From NCBI GenBank assembly GCA_964352405.1, contig CAYGRY010000006.1, positions 1-64,000 on the forward strand: a stretch of 64,000 nucleotides of DNA, read 5' to 3'. Below the pieces are notes generated by a model. That model did not search any database. It worked only from the letters and a program-made list of their open reading frames with translations, and was not told where the DNA came from. This DNA is from UBA4207 sp964352405 (GTDB taxonomy: Bacteria; Bdellovibrionota; Bacteriovoracia; Bacteriovoracales; Bacteriovoracaceae). Numbering within the stretch: the first letter of the stretch is position 1; every line of letters begins with the position of its first letter. This document shows positions 34,322 through 42,853 of this stretch, piece after piece. The position numbers and the translations under genes were made by a program.

Positions 34322-34331
34322 TCTGCTAGTT
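34294..34331. repeat. Inverted repeat across the helicase stop codon
   Basis: AACTAGCAGA (34294-34303) pairs perfectly with TCTGCTAGTT (34322-34331) around an 18-nt loop that holds the last codons and the TGA. There is no long T run, so it is not a standard terminator. It might protect or regulate the transcript end. Confidence 0.5.
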
Positions 34332-34337
34332 AATTTA

Positions 34338-34586
34338 TTAGAAGAATTTTGGTATCGGAGGATTGGGAGGTGGATGATGATTCACTTCCTCGAAAACTCC
34401 GGGCTTAATCATTCTTCTAAGCACTGGTTTTACAAAAACCAATCTTAAGATGTTTTGACTAGCGTTGAAGATGCTTTTTAGCGAAATCTTTACGATAGAC
34501 AAAAAATTGTATGAAGCTTGAAAAATATTCTTTGAAAATTCTTTTGCTTCATATGATAAATGTTCTAAATCATTGATATGATTCAT
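34338..34586 (-). CDS. Small hypothetical protein (82 residues)
   Basis: ATG 34586 is preceded by a good GGAG site (TATGGAGTTTATATG). The product is helical and mildly amphipathic, with a proline-rich tail (HHPPPNPPIP) and no signal peptide. I do not recognise it. It converges on the helicase gene with a 16-bp gap. Its leader carries a 9-bp hairpin at 34611-34633. Confidence 0.55.
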   Translation of the reverse strand: MNHINDLEHLSYEAKEFSKNIFQASYNFLSIVKISLKSIFNASQNILRLVFVKPVLRRMIKPGVFEEVNHHPPPNPPIPKFF

Positions 34587-34610
34587 ATAAACTCCATAAT
34601 AGTTATTATT

Positions 34611-34633
34611 CTTTTCATCGTTTTGATGAAAAG
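34611..34633. repeat. Hairpin in the leader of the 82-residue gene
   Basis: CTTTTCATC (34611-34619) pairs perfectly with GATGAAAAG (34625-34633) across a 5-nt loop, 25 bp upstream of the start codon. It is AT-rich. It could be a leader structure or the terminator of the small frame upstream. Confidence 0.4.
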
Positions 34634-34714
34634 GATTAAAGATTGATTAAACGCACTGGCGCCTTGGTACGAATTAACCAATCAATTCAAATTAAGTTTT
34701 AGGATTGTAAGTTG

Positions 34715-34792
34715 CTAAGATTGAGAAAGACCGAAGTCAACAGTCATAGCAACACATCTGATAATCATCAGCTTCGTATTTGTTGTATGCAT
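34715..34792 (-). CDS. Possible 25-residue micro-ORF with strong ribosome site
   Basis: ATG 34792 has a textbook GGAGG six bases upstream, followed by 25 codons (MHTTNTKLMIIRCVAMTVDF and five more) to TAG at 34717-34715. It has no signal peptide or clear membrane span. It lies between the glycosyltransferase gene and the 82-residue gene on the same strand, so it could be a leader peptide or small protein. The rest of the 268-bp gap shows only the hairpin at 34611-34633. Confidence 0.4.
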   Translation of the reverse strand: MHTTNTKLMIIRCVAMTVDFGLSQS

Positions 34793-34854
34793 TGTTTACC
34801 TCCAGTCAGTTATTAGACTTTGAGATTCGACATTAAATTATGAATATTGATTGG

Positions 34855-35742
34855 TCAACTGCGAAGTTTAAAGTTTTTATACTCACCAAGACGATGGCCT
34901 GTTACATTTTCCCAGGCATCAGAGATGACGAGATTAAGATCTTTGAGTTTAAACTCTAATGGCAATGACATGATATCGAGATCATTTTTATGTTTTGTTG
35001 TCCATTCTTTCATGACACTTGGATGAGTTTGAGTAAACTTTCTAAGACCCCACATTCTTTTGTATGTAAAATCTTGTTGATCAGGATTCTCATGATAAAG
35101 CTTGTCCATCGCTTTTACTTTTGAAGCCATGACCTGCTCTTTTCTGGCCCAACCGTAATGAAAAATACGCGCCGGAATTTTTTTACACTGAATTTTTGAT
35201 TCGTTTTTATAGCGAAAGCCCTGGGCATCTTTCCAACTGACGATTTCTTTATTATTTCTTATTAGTCTCATCTCTTGGCGATAGATTCTTCTGGTGTAGA
35301 GCTGAATATCAACATTGCCGTAAAAGTGAATATAATCGAAAACAAGTCCATCGAGATGGGGATTCTTTTCTAAATCGATAACGTTATCGTGAATGATGGA
35401 TAAATCATCTTCGTGTAAAGCTTCATCACCTTGGATATATTGACAGTATTTTCCACGACACTGCTCGAGCGCGATATTGGTTTGCTGTGAAAGAATAAGA
35501 CCATCTTTTCTAAGCTTTGGGTCCCACCAAGATTTTATAAATTTAAATTTAGAATGACCAAAATGATCATTGAGATATTCCCAAGTTCCATCATCTTTTT
35601 TAAGTTCTGGATCATCAAAACCAACATTAACAACGATCTCGTCACAAAGAGGTTCAATGCTTTCTATACTCTCACGAATAGGGTAGCCAAGATCGAGGCC
35701 GTGTTTGATAAAGGTAAATCCAGATATTAATGCTTGTGTCAT
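34855..35742 (-). CDS. Family 2-like glycosyltransferase
   Basis: A 295-residue protein with the shortened GT-A start ISGFTFIKHGLDLGYPIRES and CDEIVVNVGFDDP, and a metal-site equivalent in YCQYIQGDEALHEDD. C-terminal half features are RIFHYGWARKEQVM and a tryptophan-rich stretch. It resembles glycosyltransferases that lack the canonical first motif. There are no membrane helices. The acceptor and donor are unknown, and no glycan genes are adjacent. Confidence 0.75.
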   Translation of the reverse strand: MTQALISGFTFIKHGLDLGYPIRESIESIEPLCDEIVVNVGFDDPELKKDDGTWEYLNDHFGHSKFKFIKSWWDPKLRKDGLILSQQTNIALEQCRGKYCQYIQGDEALHEDDLSIIHDNVIDLEKNPHLDGLVFDYIHFYGNVDIQLYTRRIYRQEMRLIRNNKEIVSWKDAQGFRYKNESKIQCKKIPARIFHYGWARKEQVMASKVKAMDKLYHENPDQQDFTYKRMWGLRKFTQTHPSVMKEWTTKHKNDLDIMSLPLEFKLKDLNLVISDAWENVTGHRLGEYKNFKLRS

Positions 35743-35776
35743 GTTTTAATCATGACATTCAAAAAATGATTTGTCT

Positions 35777-36064
35777 TTAGATCTCTACTAACACCTCTTT
35801 AAAGCGCGCTAACATACTCTTATCTAGAGGAAGAAGAGTTGTGCCAGGAGTCGTATCTATATCAAAATCTAATGGCTGATGGTGCCAGACTTCTTTAAGT
35901 CCAATCATCTCTCCAGCCTTAATATTATTTTTATTGCCATTTCTATCAACGATCTCAAGCTGACCATTAATAATAAGATAGGCGACAATGGGAACCATGC
36001 CCATATGATGTAATTTGGTTGGATTACTAAACTTTTGTGTTTGCATCTTCACACTCGAACTCAA
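35777..36064 (-). CDS. Small cyclic-nucleotide-binding-like domain protein
   Basis: Directly follows the FNR-like gene: its TTG start at 36064 abuts the TAA, and a GTG at 36052 or ATG at 36046 are alternatives. The 95 residues read like half of a cNMP-binding barrel (AYLIINGQLEIVDRNGNK and IKAGEMIGLKEVWHHQ), with no DNA-binding part. It is probably an effector or partner domain of the adjacent regulator. It lacks a recognisable phosphate-binding cassette, so ligand binding is doubtful. Confidence 0.6.
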   Translation of the reverse strand: MSSSVKMQTQKFSNPTKLHHMGMVPIVAYLIINGQLEIVDRNGNKNNIKAGEMIGLKEVWHHQPLDFDIDTTPGTTLLPLDKSMLARFKEVLVEI

Positions 36065-36781
36065 TTATAGTTGGCAGCCCGTCCACTCAAACAATTTTCT
36101 TTCGTCTTTGACGAAGATTGTTTTACCTTCTTGCTCAATTAAACCGGCTTCTTTGAATTCACTGATAAATCGAATCAATGTCTCTGGCGCTGTTCCGATC
36201 ATTGTCGACATTTCTTCGCGTGTTAGGCGAAGATCGATTTTCGTGCGCGTACCTTCATCAACTCCATGACTTTCTTTTAAGAGCAATAGCAGTTCAGCTA
36301 AACGCTCTCTAACATTTCTTGTATGCATAGAATTTAAGCGGTGCTCTGCTGCGCCCATGTCTTTGCTAAGCTTTTCAATGACTTTTAATGCAACTGATGG
36401 CTCTTCTTTAATAAGTCCAATAATGAACGACTTATCAATGAAGCACGCTCTGGTATCTTCCATTGCCGTCGCTGTTGCATTGTAATTTTGTTCTGAAAAT
36501 AGACTTCTGTGGCCAAGAATATCTCCTTTCGTGACGATACGAATGAGCGTTTCTTTGCCATCATTTCCTATTTCTGTGAGTTTTATATTTCCATTCGATA
36601 TACAAAAGATTCCATTCGGATGATTACCTTCCACAAAAAGTGATTGTCCTTTTTTATAGATGTTGGTGACTTTCTGATTTGTTATCGGCGTTAACTGATC
36701 GTGACCAAGTTCACAAAAAATTCCTTTTAAGTGAGAGACACATGTTTCACATTCTAATTTTTGATTTGCTTTCGCTTGCAT
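36065..36781 (-). CDS. Crp/FNR-family regulator with FNR-type cysteines
   Basis: A 238-residue transcription factor. An N-terminal cysteine set (C11, C14, C23 in LECETCVSHLKGIFCELG) plus a further Cys in DTRACFIDK matches the four [4Fe-4S] ligands of oxygen-sensing FNR. The barrel shows FVEGNHPNGIFCISNGNIKL and GDILGHRSLF, and the helix-turn-helix is LTREEMSTMIGTAPETLIR. It is divergent from the desaturase gene across a gap with an FNR-like box, so it probably responds to oxygen and controls that promoter, itself, or both. Confidence 0.88.
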   Translation of the reverse strand: MQAKANQKLECETCVSHLKGIFCELGHDQLTPITNQKVTNIYKKGQSLFVEGNHPNGIFCISNGNIKLTEIGNDGKETLIRIVTKGDILGHRSLFSEQNYNATATAMEDTRACFIDKSFIIGLIKEEPSVALKVIEKLSKDMGAAEHRLNSMHTRNVRERLAELLLLLKESHGVDEGTRTKIDLRLTREEMSTMIGTAPETLIRFISEFKEAGLIEQEGKTIFVKDERKLFEWTGCQL

Positions 36782-36852
36782 GATCTATCCTTAATCATTT
36801 TTGCTACGTAGTTAACCCTACTTAGTTATATCTTAGGCAAAGATAGAATTCA

Positions 36853-36866
36853 TTGATCTTAATCAT
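36853..36866. promoter_or_regulatory. FNR-like box
   Basis: TTGATCTTAATCAT matches the FNR consensus TTGAT-N4-ATCAA in 9 of 10 fixed positions. It lies between the FNR-like gene (start 36781) and the desaturase gene (start 37045). I infer oxygen-dependent control of one or both. Confidence 0.6.
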
Positions 36867-37044
36867 GTTTTAGAAAATATATTTAGTTTTACACATAAAA
36901 AAGCATTTAAGTAGCTGATAGTAGGTCGTTGTTAATATTTTCTTGATCTAATCTAAATTAAGTTTTTAGGCTTTTACACTTGTTTTACAACCCATTTATG
37001 CCACTGAAGATATCCTTAAAGTGATGATTCTAAGGGGGGAATTT

Positions 37045-37923
37045 ATGGGTAAAGTACTTAAGCGAATTGATTGGACCAATTCACTATTTCTAACGCTAAC
37101 GCCAGTTGCAGCTGTTGCGGCCATCATCGGCCACGTCATGATTGAAGGTTTTAATCCTTACACATTGTTGATTGCCTTTTTCTTTTATTGGGCGACCGGC
37201 ATGTCGATTACAGTTGGTTATCACAGACTTTTTGCTCATAGATCTTTTGAAGCACACCCAATTATTCAATTTTTCACGCTTGTTTTTGGGGCGGCTAGTT
37301 TTGAAAACTCTGCGCTTAAGTGGTGCAGTGATCACCGTGTTCATCATACACATGTTGATACAGAGGAAGATCCTTATAATATTAAGAAAGGCTTTTTTTG
37401 GGCACATATGGGATGGATTATGGTCCGCCCAACTAAACCTGAGACATTTCCAATGTCTGCTGATCTTCGTCGTAACAAACTTGTAATGTGGCAACACAGA
37501 TATTACTTACCACTTTCAATTTTTGTGGGAATTATCGTTCCGACACTCATTGGTGCATGGATGGGATCACCTCTAGGAGGTCTTGGTATTGGTGCTCTAG
37601 GACGTATTGTACTTGTTCACCATACAACCTTCTTCATCAATTCACTTTGCCATATGGTAGGGGATAGAACGTTTAATGATGAACATACAGCGCGTGATAG
37701 CTGGATTACTGCAATCTTCACGTTTGGTGAGGGGTACCATAATTTTCACCATACTTTTCAAGCAGACTATAGAAATGGCGTTCGTTGGTACCACTTCGAT
37801 CCAGGTAAATGGGTGATTAAATCCATGAGCTGGGTTGGCCTAACGCGAAAACTCAAAAAAGTCTCAGACGAAACCATTGCCATGGCAAGAATTCAGATGA
37901 AAGACAAAGGAGTTCATGCTTAA
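37045..37923 (+). CDS. Acyl-CoA/fatty-acid desaturase
   Basis: Inserts a double bond into fatty acyl chains in the membrane using a di-iron centre and oxygen. I choose ATG 37045 (292 residues), preceded by AAGGGGGG; the GTG at 37021 precedes that site. The three His boxes are HRLFAHR, HRVHHTHVDTEEDPY and EGYHNFHH, with paired hydrophobic segments, as in bacterial delta-9 desaturases. An FNR-like box upstream suits an oxygen-using enzyme. The DUF2489 gene follows at 7 bp. Confidence 0.95.
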   Translation: MGKVLKRIDWTNSLFLTLTPVAAVAAIIGHVMIEGFNPYTLLIAFFFYWATGMSITVGYHRLFAHRSFEAHPIIQFFTLVFGAASFENSALKWCSDHRVHHTHVDTEEDPYNIKKGFFWAHMGWIMVRPTKPETFPMSADLRRNKLVMWQHRYYLPLSIFVGIIVPTLIGAWMGSPLGGLGIGALGRIVLVHHTTFFINSLCHMVGDRTFNDEHTARDSWITAIFTFGEGYHNFHHTFQADYRNGVRWYHFDPGKWVIKSMSWVGLTRKLKKVSDETIAMARIQMKDKGVHA

Positions 37924-37930
37924 TTAGGGC

Positions 37931-38374
37931 ATGGAAAACTTAAATTCAATTCAACCAATCACATGGGCAGCTCTAGGACTTTGTATTATCCTTGCTGCCC
38001 TTTGTTTTTTTCTCTTTCAACGTCTTAAAAACTTTAATCAACAACAGAATCAATCTTTAAAAGATAGGCATGAGCATTGGAGTGAGAGCGCTCGAATCGT
38101 AGCTTTGGCTGTCTCTCAAGGCCAATGCGACCTCTCCGAAGGATGCTTGCGCCTACGCTATATTCTTAATCAACTCGGCGACACTAAAGAGGTTTTAGAA
38201 TGGATGGGTGAGGAGTTAAAACCTTTTGCCACTCATAAGAAGAGGAACGATCTAGATGCTCAAACGAGGTTTGCACAAGATCAATTAAGAATGGAGATTG
38301 AAAGAAAGTACGAAGTTAGATTGCAAAGTTTATGTCAGGAAATTGTAAAGAAATACGATCTAAGGGGAGCATAA
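37931..38374 (+). CDS. DUF2489-like membrane protein
   Basis: A 147-residue protein with one N-terminal membrane span (ITWAALGLCIILAALCFFLF) and a cytoplasmic helical region. SESARIVALAVSQGQCDLSE and GCLRLRYILNQLG match the conserved core of DUF2489. The function of the family is unknown. It lies 7 bp after the desaturase gene and is probably co-transcribed. The following 237 bp hold a short CATGCC/GGCATG stem at about 38502-38516 and nothing else I can support. Confidence 0.75.
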   Translation: MENLNSIQPITWAALGLCIILAALCFFLFQRLKNFNQQQNQSLKDRHEHWSESARIVALAVSQGQCDLSEGCLRLRYILNQLGDTKEVLEWMGEELKPFATHKKRNDLDAQTRFAQDQLRMEIERKYEVRLQSLCQEIVKKYDLRGA

Positions 38375-38611
38375 AAACCGACGTATATTGAAATCCTTCT
38401 CGCACCGTCGATCAATTATGTTCAAATGTCTCTGTAAATTTATTCTAAGGGCCAACAGTAATTGTGCCTATTTTTAATTTCTTACAATTTATAACCACAC
38501 CACATGCCTCGGGCATGTTCGAACTTAAGTTGTCGTAATTATAGAACTTGCTAAGACCTATCGTTAAAATAAATAAACCGAGTTTATACGAAGCAAAATA
38601 AAATCTTACAT

Positions 38612-39271
38612 TTATTTTGTTGAGTTCGAGACTCTCTTACGCCATAGGTTGATTGATTCTTGAAGCTTTGCAGGATTGTCTTGTTTTAAGCTTTCAAATG
38701 ACTGTGCTGTGACCTCTAGTGACTTGCCGGTGTCAAATTTCATACTCCCCTCAAAAAGGCCTGCAAGGATTGATTTAGGCCTTGTGAAGTTCTCATAGTA
38801 CCAAAGAGTCTTATTATTAAATCTGACAAACTCCGAATACCCAGTCACATCATCAGCAACACTAGATTCAAGTGATTTCCATGAAACTATGTAATGATTG
38901 TCCTGCAATTTTTCAATTTTATGAGTGTTCACGTATTTGGCATTTGAGAGGGGCCAGGGCAGATCTAGTTCATACTTAACATCAATTTTTAAAGGCGCTT
39001 CCTCAGTGATAATTTCAGACTTAACTAGGTTTGGAATATAGTCTTTTTGAGAGGCAAAATCAGAAAAGTAAGCAGAGAATTCTTCAATGTCTGCATCCAG
39101 TAATTTATAAAATTTAAGCTTAGGCCATGGAGCGTTTTCTACTTTCTCTTCCAGCATGACCATTTGGCCACGAAAGAGTTTATCGCGCTGGTTGCGATCT
39201 AAGCCAGAGATATCAATATCGGCTTTTAGACAAGTTATTGAAGATAGGAGAAATAGTATAAAGATTCGCAT
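38612..39271 (-). CDS. Secreted START/SRPBCC-like protein
   Basis: A 219-residue exported protein with a signal peptide (MRIFILFLLSSITCLKA). The mature part resembles a START/polyketide-cyclase lipid-binding fold: FYKLLDADIEEFSAYFSDF, KYELDLPWPLSNAKYVN, HYIVSWKSLESSVADDVTG and ILAGLFEGSMKFDTG fit the helix-grip order. I place it only by general similarity. It is divergent from the fatty-acid hydroxylase gene, so a lipid-related periplasmic role is plausible. Confidence 0.6.
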   Translation of the reverse strand: MRIFILFLLSSITCLKADIDISGLDRNQRDKLFRGQMVMLEEKVENAPWPKLKFYKLLDADIEEFSAYFSDFASQKDYIPNLVKSEIITEEAPLKIDVKYELDLPWPLSNAKYVNTHKIEKLQDNHYIVSWKSLESSVADDVTGYSEFVRFNNKTLWYYENFTRPKSILAGLFEGSMKFDTGKSLEVTAQSFESLKQDNPAKLQESINLWRKRVSNSTK

Positions 39272-39366
39272 AAAATATAATAAACATCTTAGATAATAGT
39301 TGTCAGTTACATTGACGAAAAACTATCTCAAGCGTATGTTGAGCCGCGTAAGCACAAGGATAAACA

Positions 39367-39981
39367 GTGAAGCATACCGGTTCAATTAGAATCTTTAAAA
39401 ATCCAATGTTAGAAGCGATGACTCACGTTCATCCAATAATCCCATTAATTCTTTGGGCCCCGATTGCCATCTACGCCAGCTACTTATCACTGACAGTAAA
39501 TGGTCTATCTGTCCTTGAATTCTTACTATGGGGATTCCTTGGTTTATTTGTTTGGACACTAACTGAATATACTTTGCATCGTTATATGTTTCACTGGAAC
39601 CCAAGCTATGCCTGGGGCAAACGTTTCGTATTTCTTTTCCATGGTCTTCATCATGATGATCCAAACGATCCAACTCGATTAGTGATGCCGCCAGTTCCAG
39701 CATTATTAATTATGTTTTTGCTTTGGAAATTCTTTGGCTTATTTGTAGCTGCTCAAGGTCTTAACGCCTTTATGGCCTGGTTCATTGTTGGCTACTTAAT
39801 TTACGACTATATTCACTTTGCTACTCATCATTTTAAAATGACTTCTACAGTTGGTCGCTACTTGAAGAAATGGCATATTCGTCATCATTTTGCCCATGAA
39901 AAGGCGCGCTACGGAGTATCATCTCCTCTATGGGACTATATCTTTAGAACAACAACAGGACCAAAAGAAGATCATGTCTAA
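39367..39981 (+). CDS. Fatty-acid hydroxylase/sterol desaturase superfamily (FA2H-like)
   Basis: A membrane di-iron oxygenase of 204 residues. It starts at GTG 39367 with AAGGA upstream. Four membrane segments and the histidine set LHRYMFH, HGLHHDDPND, HFATHH and WHIRHHFAH match FA2H/Scs7-type enzymes, which 2-hydroxylate the fatty acyl chain of ceramides. It adjoins a PAP2 gene (8-bp overlap) and a ceramide-pathway gene set, so hydroxylation of sphingolipid acyl chains is the best guess. That fits the hydroxy-fatty-acid sphingolipids known from Bacteriovorax stolpii. Confidence 0.88.
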   Translation: MKHTGSIRIFKNPMLEAMTHVHPIIPLILWAPIAIYASYLSLTVNGLSVLEFLLWGFLGLFVWTLTEYTLHRYMFHWNPSYAWGKRFVFLFHGLHHDDPNDPTRLVMPPVPALLIMFLLWKFFGLFVAAQGLNAFMAWFIVGYLIYDYIHFATHHFKMTSTVGRYLKKWHIRHHFAHEKARYGVSSPLWDYIFRTTTGPKEDHV

Positions 39982-40774
39982 AGTTTTAGTTGTTCTGCTT
40001 TTTTTTGCTTTTTCTAGCCTTTCTTTTGCCCAAGAAACAAATAGGCATTGGCAGGCGCTAACAGATTCTTTTTCTCTTTTAATTCATGGTTCTTATAAAC
40101 AGTTTGGTGAAGTCAATAATCTTGGCTACGCCGCAGCGGCCATCCCTTCACTTATCGTTGCCTTTGATGAAGATGATCGACTGGCCAATCATTACCGTGG
40201 AAAAAAAGTCGATAAATCCATTGATCTGATTGGAGACTTAGGAGTAGTTCTTAACCAACCTCTGTTTCCAGCAGCGATTTATTTTTTTGGAGACTATAAA
40301 AAGAATTCTCATACCGTCCAGTTTGCCAAAGAGCTTTTTGCGGCAACTTATTTGGCCTTAGGGGAATCAGGCCTAATGAGCTTTATTGATGTTCATAAAA
40401 GACCATCAACCAGTGAATTATCATTTTGGGAAAAATCCTTTCGTGGAGACTCTTCCTTTCCATCCGGTCACGTGATTCCTTACCAGGTTCTCTTTTTTAA
40501 GACCCTACAGTTTTATGGCCCAGCTTGGTCCATTATTCCGCTTGGATTATCAGTCGTGGCTTCTATGCAACGAGTGCAGGATAGTAAGCATTATGTTTCA
40601 GATGTCGTCGGATCTTTTTTCTTATCAGCGTTCGCCAGTGAAGGGGTAAGAGCAGCGGCAAATTATTCAGGAAATGATGATTTTTACAAAAGATATTTTG
40701 AGAGAAAAAATGTTCAAGTCGGCATTCTTCACTACAGATCAGCGATTGGTCCGCTCGTTTCTTTTTCTTACTAA
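39974..40774 (+). CDS. PAP2-family lipid phosphatase-like protein
   Basis: I start at ATG 39974 (266 residues), inside the end of the hydroxylase gene (8-bp overlap), because it gives a signal peptide MSKVLVVLLFFAFSSLSFA. The acid-phosphatase triad is visible: HKRPSTSE, SFPSGHVIPYQVLF and QRVQDSKHYVSDVVG. It probably dephosphorylates a lipid phosphate in the periplasm or outer membrane. The C-terminal LVSFSY and periodic strands hint at outer-membrane placement. It may act on sphingoid or ceramide phosphates, given its neighbours. Confidence 0.85.
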   Translation: MSKVLVVLLFFAFSSLSFAQETNRHWQALTDSFSLLIHGSYKQFGEVNNLGYAAAAIPSLIVAFDEDDRLANHYRGKKVDKSIDLIGDLGVVLNQPLFPAAIYFFGDYKKNSHTVQFAKELFAATYLALGESGLMSFIDVHKRPSTSELSFWEKSFRGDSSFPSGHVIPYQVLFFKTLQFYGPAWSIIPLGLSVVASMQRVQDSKHYVSDVVGSFFLSAFASEGVRAAANYSGNDDFYKRYFERKNVQVGILHYRSAIGPLVSFSY

Positions 40775-41736
40775 AGCCAGTTTCTATCTTGATAATCTTT
40801 AAGCGTACTTTCAACTGTGCGCTTAATGTCCCACTCATACTTAAAATTTTCACTCTCAGATTTACTAGAATCACAAACCCATGCCGCTGGTAATAACTCA
40901 TGAAGTTTGTCTGCCGTAAGTCTTGCTTGTGTTAAATTCATTTCACCAAGGCGTTGCACAGACTTTGCCGCAAGTTTTAAAATTAGTTTAGGAATGGTGA
41001 TGCTGATAAAGGATCGATGCAATTCAGCGCCGATGGTCGAAACCAGCTGGGCCAAAGAAATTGGCTTAGGATAAGCACAATAAAATGTTCCAGAGATTTC
41101 AGTTTCAAGTCCATGTTTAATAAATTGAGTTAAATCAAAAACACAGACAAAAGAGTAGTGTTTGTTATTCGGATTTGATCCAGGAGAAATAACGATTCTC
41201 GATTTTACCATTTTAAAAATATCTAAAACAGCTGGATCTCTTGGGCCTATGACCATTGGAGGTCTAATCGCCGTCTTAATCCATGAAACAGGAGCTTCAT
41301 TTAAGATCTGTTCTGCTAATAATTTAGACTTACCGTACTCACTTACGGCGAGATTCGTCTCTTCCGTCGCCGGCTGATCAACACTGGCTGGTCCACCAGC
41401 GGCCTGAGACGAAATCAATGTAAAAGATAGCTTTGAGTAGTTCTTAAGAGCATTGATTAACTTTCTCGTAGCATGGGCATTGACCTCATAGAACTCGCTT
41501 GCGTTGAAACTATGAACAATTCCCGCGGTGTGAATAACAGCATCGAGATTATCTGGTAAAGCTGTTATCCACTCAAAAGAGGAGAGATCTCCTTTAATAT
41601 GCTGACCAGGTATTTTGAACTCTTCGGCCTTGGCCGGATTTCGAACGAGAGCGAAAACTTCGTGACCACTATTGTTGAGTAGCTCACAAAGATGTGAGCC
41701 GACAAATCCAGTTGCGCCTGTGACTAAGATTTTCAT
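40771..41736 (-). CDS. SDR-family epimerase-like reductase (CerR candidate)
   Basis: A 321-residue extended short-chain dehydrogenase. The NAD(P) loop is KILVTGATGFVGSHLCELL at the N terminus, with a HTAGIVHSFNAS strand and the catalytic YxxxK in SEYGKSKLLAEQ. Bacterial CerR, which reduces 3-keto-ceramide, is an atypical SDR of this epimerase type rather than a classical ketosphinganine reductase. It sits immediately downstream of the GNAT and serine palmitoyltransferase genes (stop and start abut), so I infer that role. Confidence 0.8.
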   Translation of the reverse strand: MKILVTGATGFVGSHLCELLNNSGHEVFALVRNPAKAEEFKIPGQHIKGDLSSFEWITALPDNLDAVIHTAGIVHSFNASEFYEVNAHATRKLINALKNYSKLSFTLISSQAAGGPASVDQPATEETNLAVSEYGKSKLLAEQILNEAPVSWIKTAIRPPMVIGPRDPAVLDIFKMVKSRIVISPGSNPNNKHYSFVCVFDLTQFIKHGLETEISGTFYCAYPKPISLAQLVSTIGAELHRSFISITIPKLILKLAAKSVQRLGEMNLTQARLTADKLHELLPAAWVCDSSKSESENFKYEWDIKRTVESTLKDYQDRNWL

Positions 41737-42852
41737 TTACAGTGATTTTTCAAAAATGCGGTAGCGCTTATAAGGTTTGCCACCCATTCTGATGATAGGC
41801 TTATTCATATCAAGATTATCTTCAAGCACCCAGCTCATCTCGATCTCGTGATACTTACCTTGATCAAGTAATGTCTGATGTGACTTTTGATAAAGAAGAG
41901 GACCAAGGCCTAGATTTCTGTATTTGGCCTTCACACCAAGAGTAATCGTTCGACAACGATTGACTTTATTCATATTCATGAGTAGCTTAAAAATTCCAAA
42001 AGGAAGAAGTTTTCCATTTTTAATTTTCTTAAGTACTTGGTTAAAATCGGGAAGAGTGACGATGAAGCCAGCAGGATCGCCATCAACATCAGCAAAAATA
42101 ATCAGCTTTTCATCAACCACACTTTTTAAATCCTTAGCAGTGTGGCGAAACTCAGCTTCAGTCATCGGGATAAAGCCCCAATTCTTTTCCCATGCAGAGT
42201 TGTAAATATCAAGCATCTGATTGACGTCTCTTTCCCACGTTTTCTTAGAAATTGAGCGGTAAGTAATCTTGGATCTTGATTCTGTTCTAGCAGCAATCTT
42301 TTTGATCACTTCAGGCATCTCAAATTTCGTTGGAATAACATAAGCGAGAAGATCTTTTGCCTTTTTATAGCCAAGAGATTCGATCGTGGTGACGTATTCC
42401 TTTGGATTATACTGCATCATGATTTGAGGCGGATCATCAAAGCCATCAACCAAAAGTCCGCACTCGTAATTTGTTGTAGGGGAGAAAGGACCTTGAACAG
42501 TATTTAAGCCTTTTTCTTTTAACCAAGATTCGGCCGTCTCAAAAAGGATTTTAGAAATTTCTTTATTTTGGGCCTCAAAAAAGCCGAAGAATCCAGTTTT
42601 TTCATCGTGATACTTATTGTAGGCGTGACAATTAACGGCACTGATTCTGCCAACCTCTTCACCGTTTTCGACTGCTAGCCAAGATTGCATCTCGCCAGTT
42701 TCATAAAAAGGGTGGGTAGGTTTAAATAGATCGTGAACCGCCATACGAAGAGGCGGAATCCACATAGGGTCTTTTTTATAAATTTTCCAAGGGACATTGA
42801 TGAAACGACGAAGCTTAGCGGGAGAGTCTACCTTAACTACTTCTATGGTCAT
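41737..42852 (-). CDS. GNAT-fold acyltransferase (bacterial ceramide synthase candidate)
   Basis: From ATG 42852, one base after the serine palmitoyltransferase stop, the product has 371 residues; a TTG at 42879 is the longer alternative. It shows RRFINVPWKIYKKDPMWIPP, VEGRISA-like EVGRISAVNCHAYN, QGPFSPTTNYECGLLVDGF and a late GLGPLLYQKSHQTLL motif A, the pattern of the large GNAT-like proteins found with bacterial Spt genes. In Caulobacter such a protein (bCerS) N-acylates the sphingoid base. Assignment rests on architecture and neighbourhood. Confidence 0.75.
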   Translation of the reverse strand: MTIEVVKVDSPAKLRRFINVPWKIYKKDPMWIPPLRMAVHDLFKPTHPFYETGEMQSWLAVENGEEVGRISAVNCHAYNKYHDEKTGFFGFFEAQNKEISKILFETAESWLKEKGLNTVQGPFSPTTNYECGLLVDGFDDPPQIMMQYNPKEYVTTIESLGYKKAKDLLAYVIPTKFEMPEVIKKIAARTESRSKITYRSISKKTWERDVNQMLDIYNSAWEKNWGFIPMTEAEFRHTAKDLKSVVDEKLIIFADVDGDPAGFIVTLPDFNQVLKKIKNGKLLPFGIFKLLMNMNKVNRCRTITLGVKAKYRNLGLGPLLYQKSHQTLLDQGKYHEIEMSWVLEDNLDMNKPIIRMGGKPYKRYRIFEKSL

Positions 42853-42853
42853 T

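Noticed and set aside
37096..37497. 133-codon minus-strand frame within the desaturase gene
   Set aside because: It is antisense to the His-box-containing desaturase and reads like low-complexity translation of that gene.
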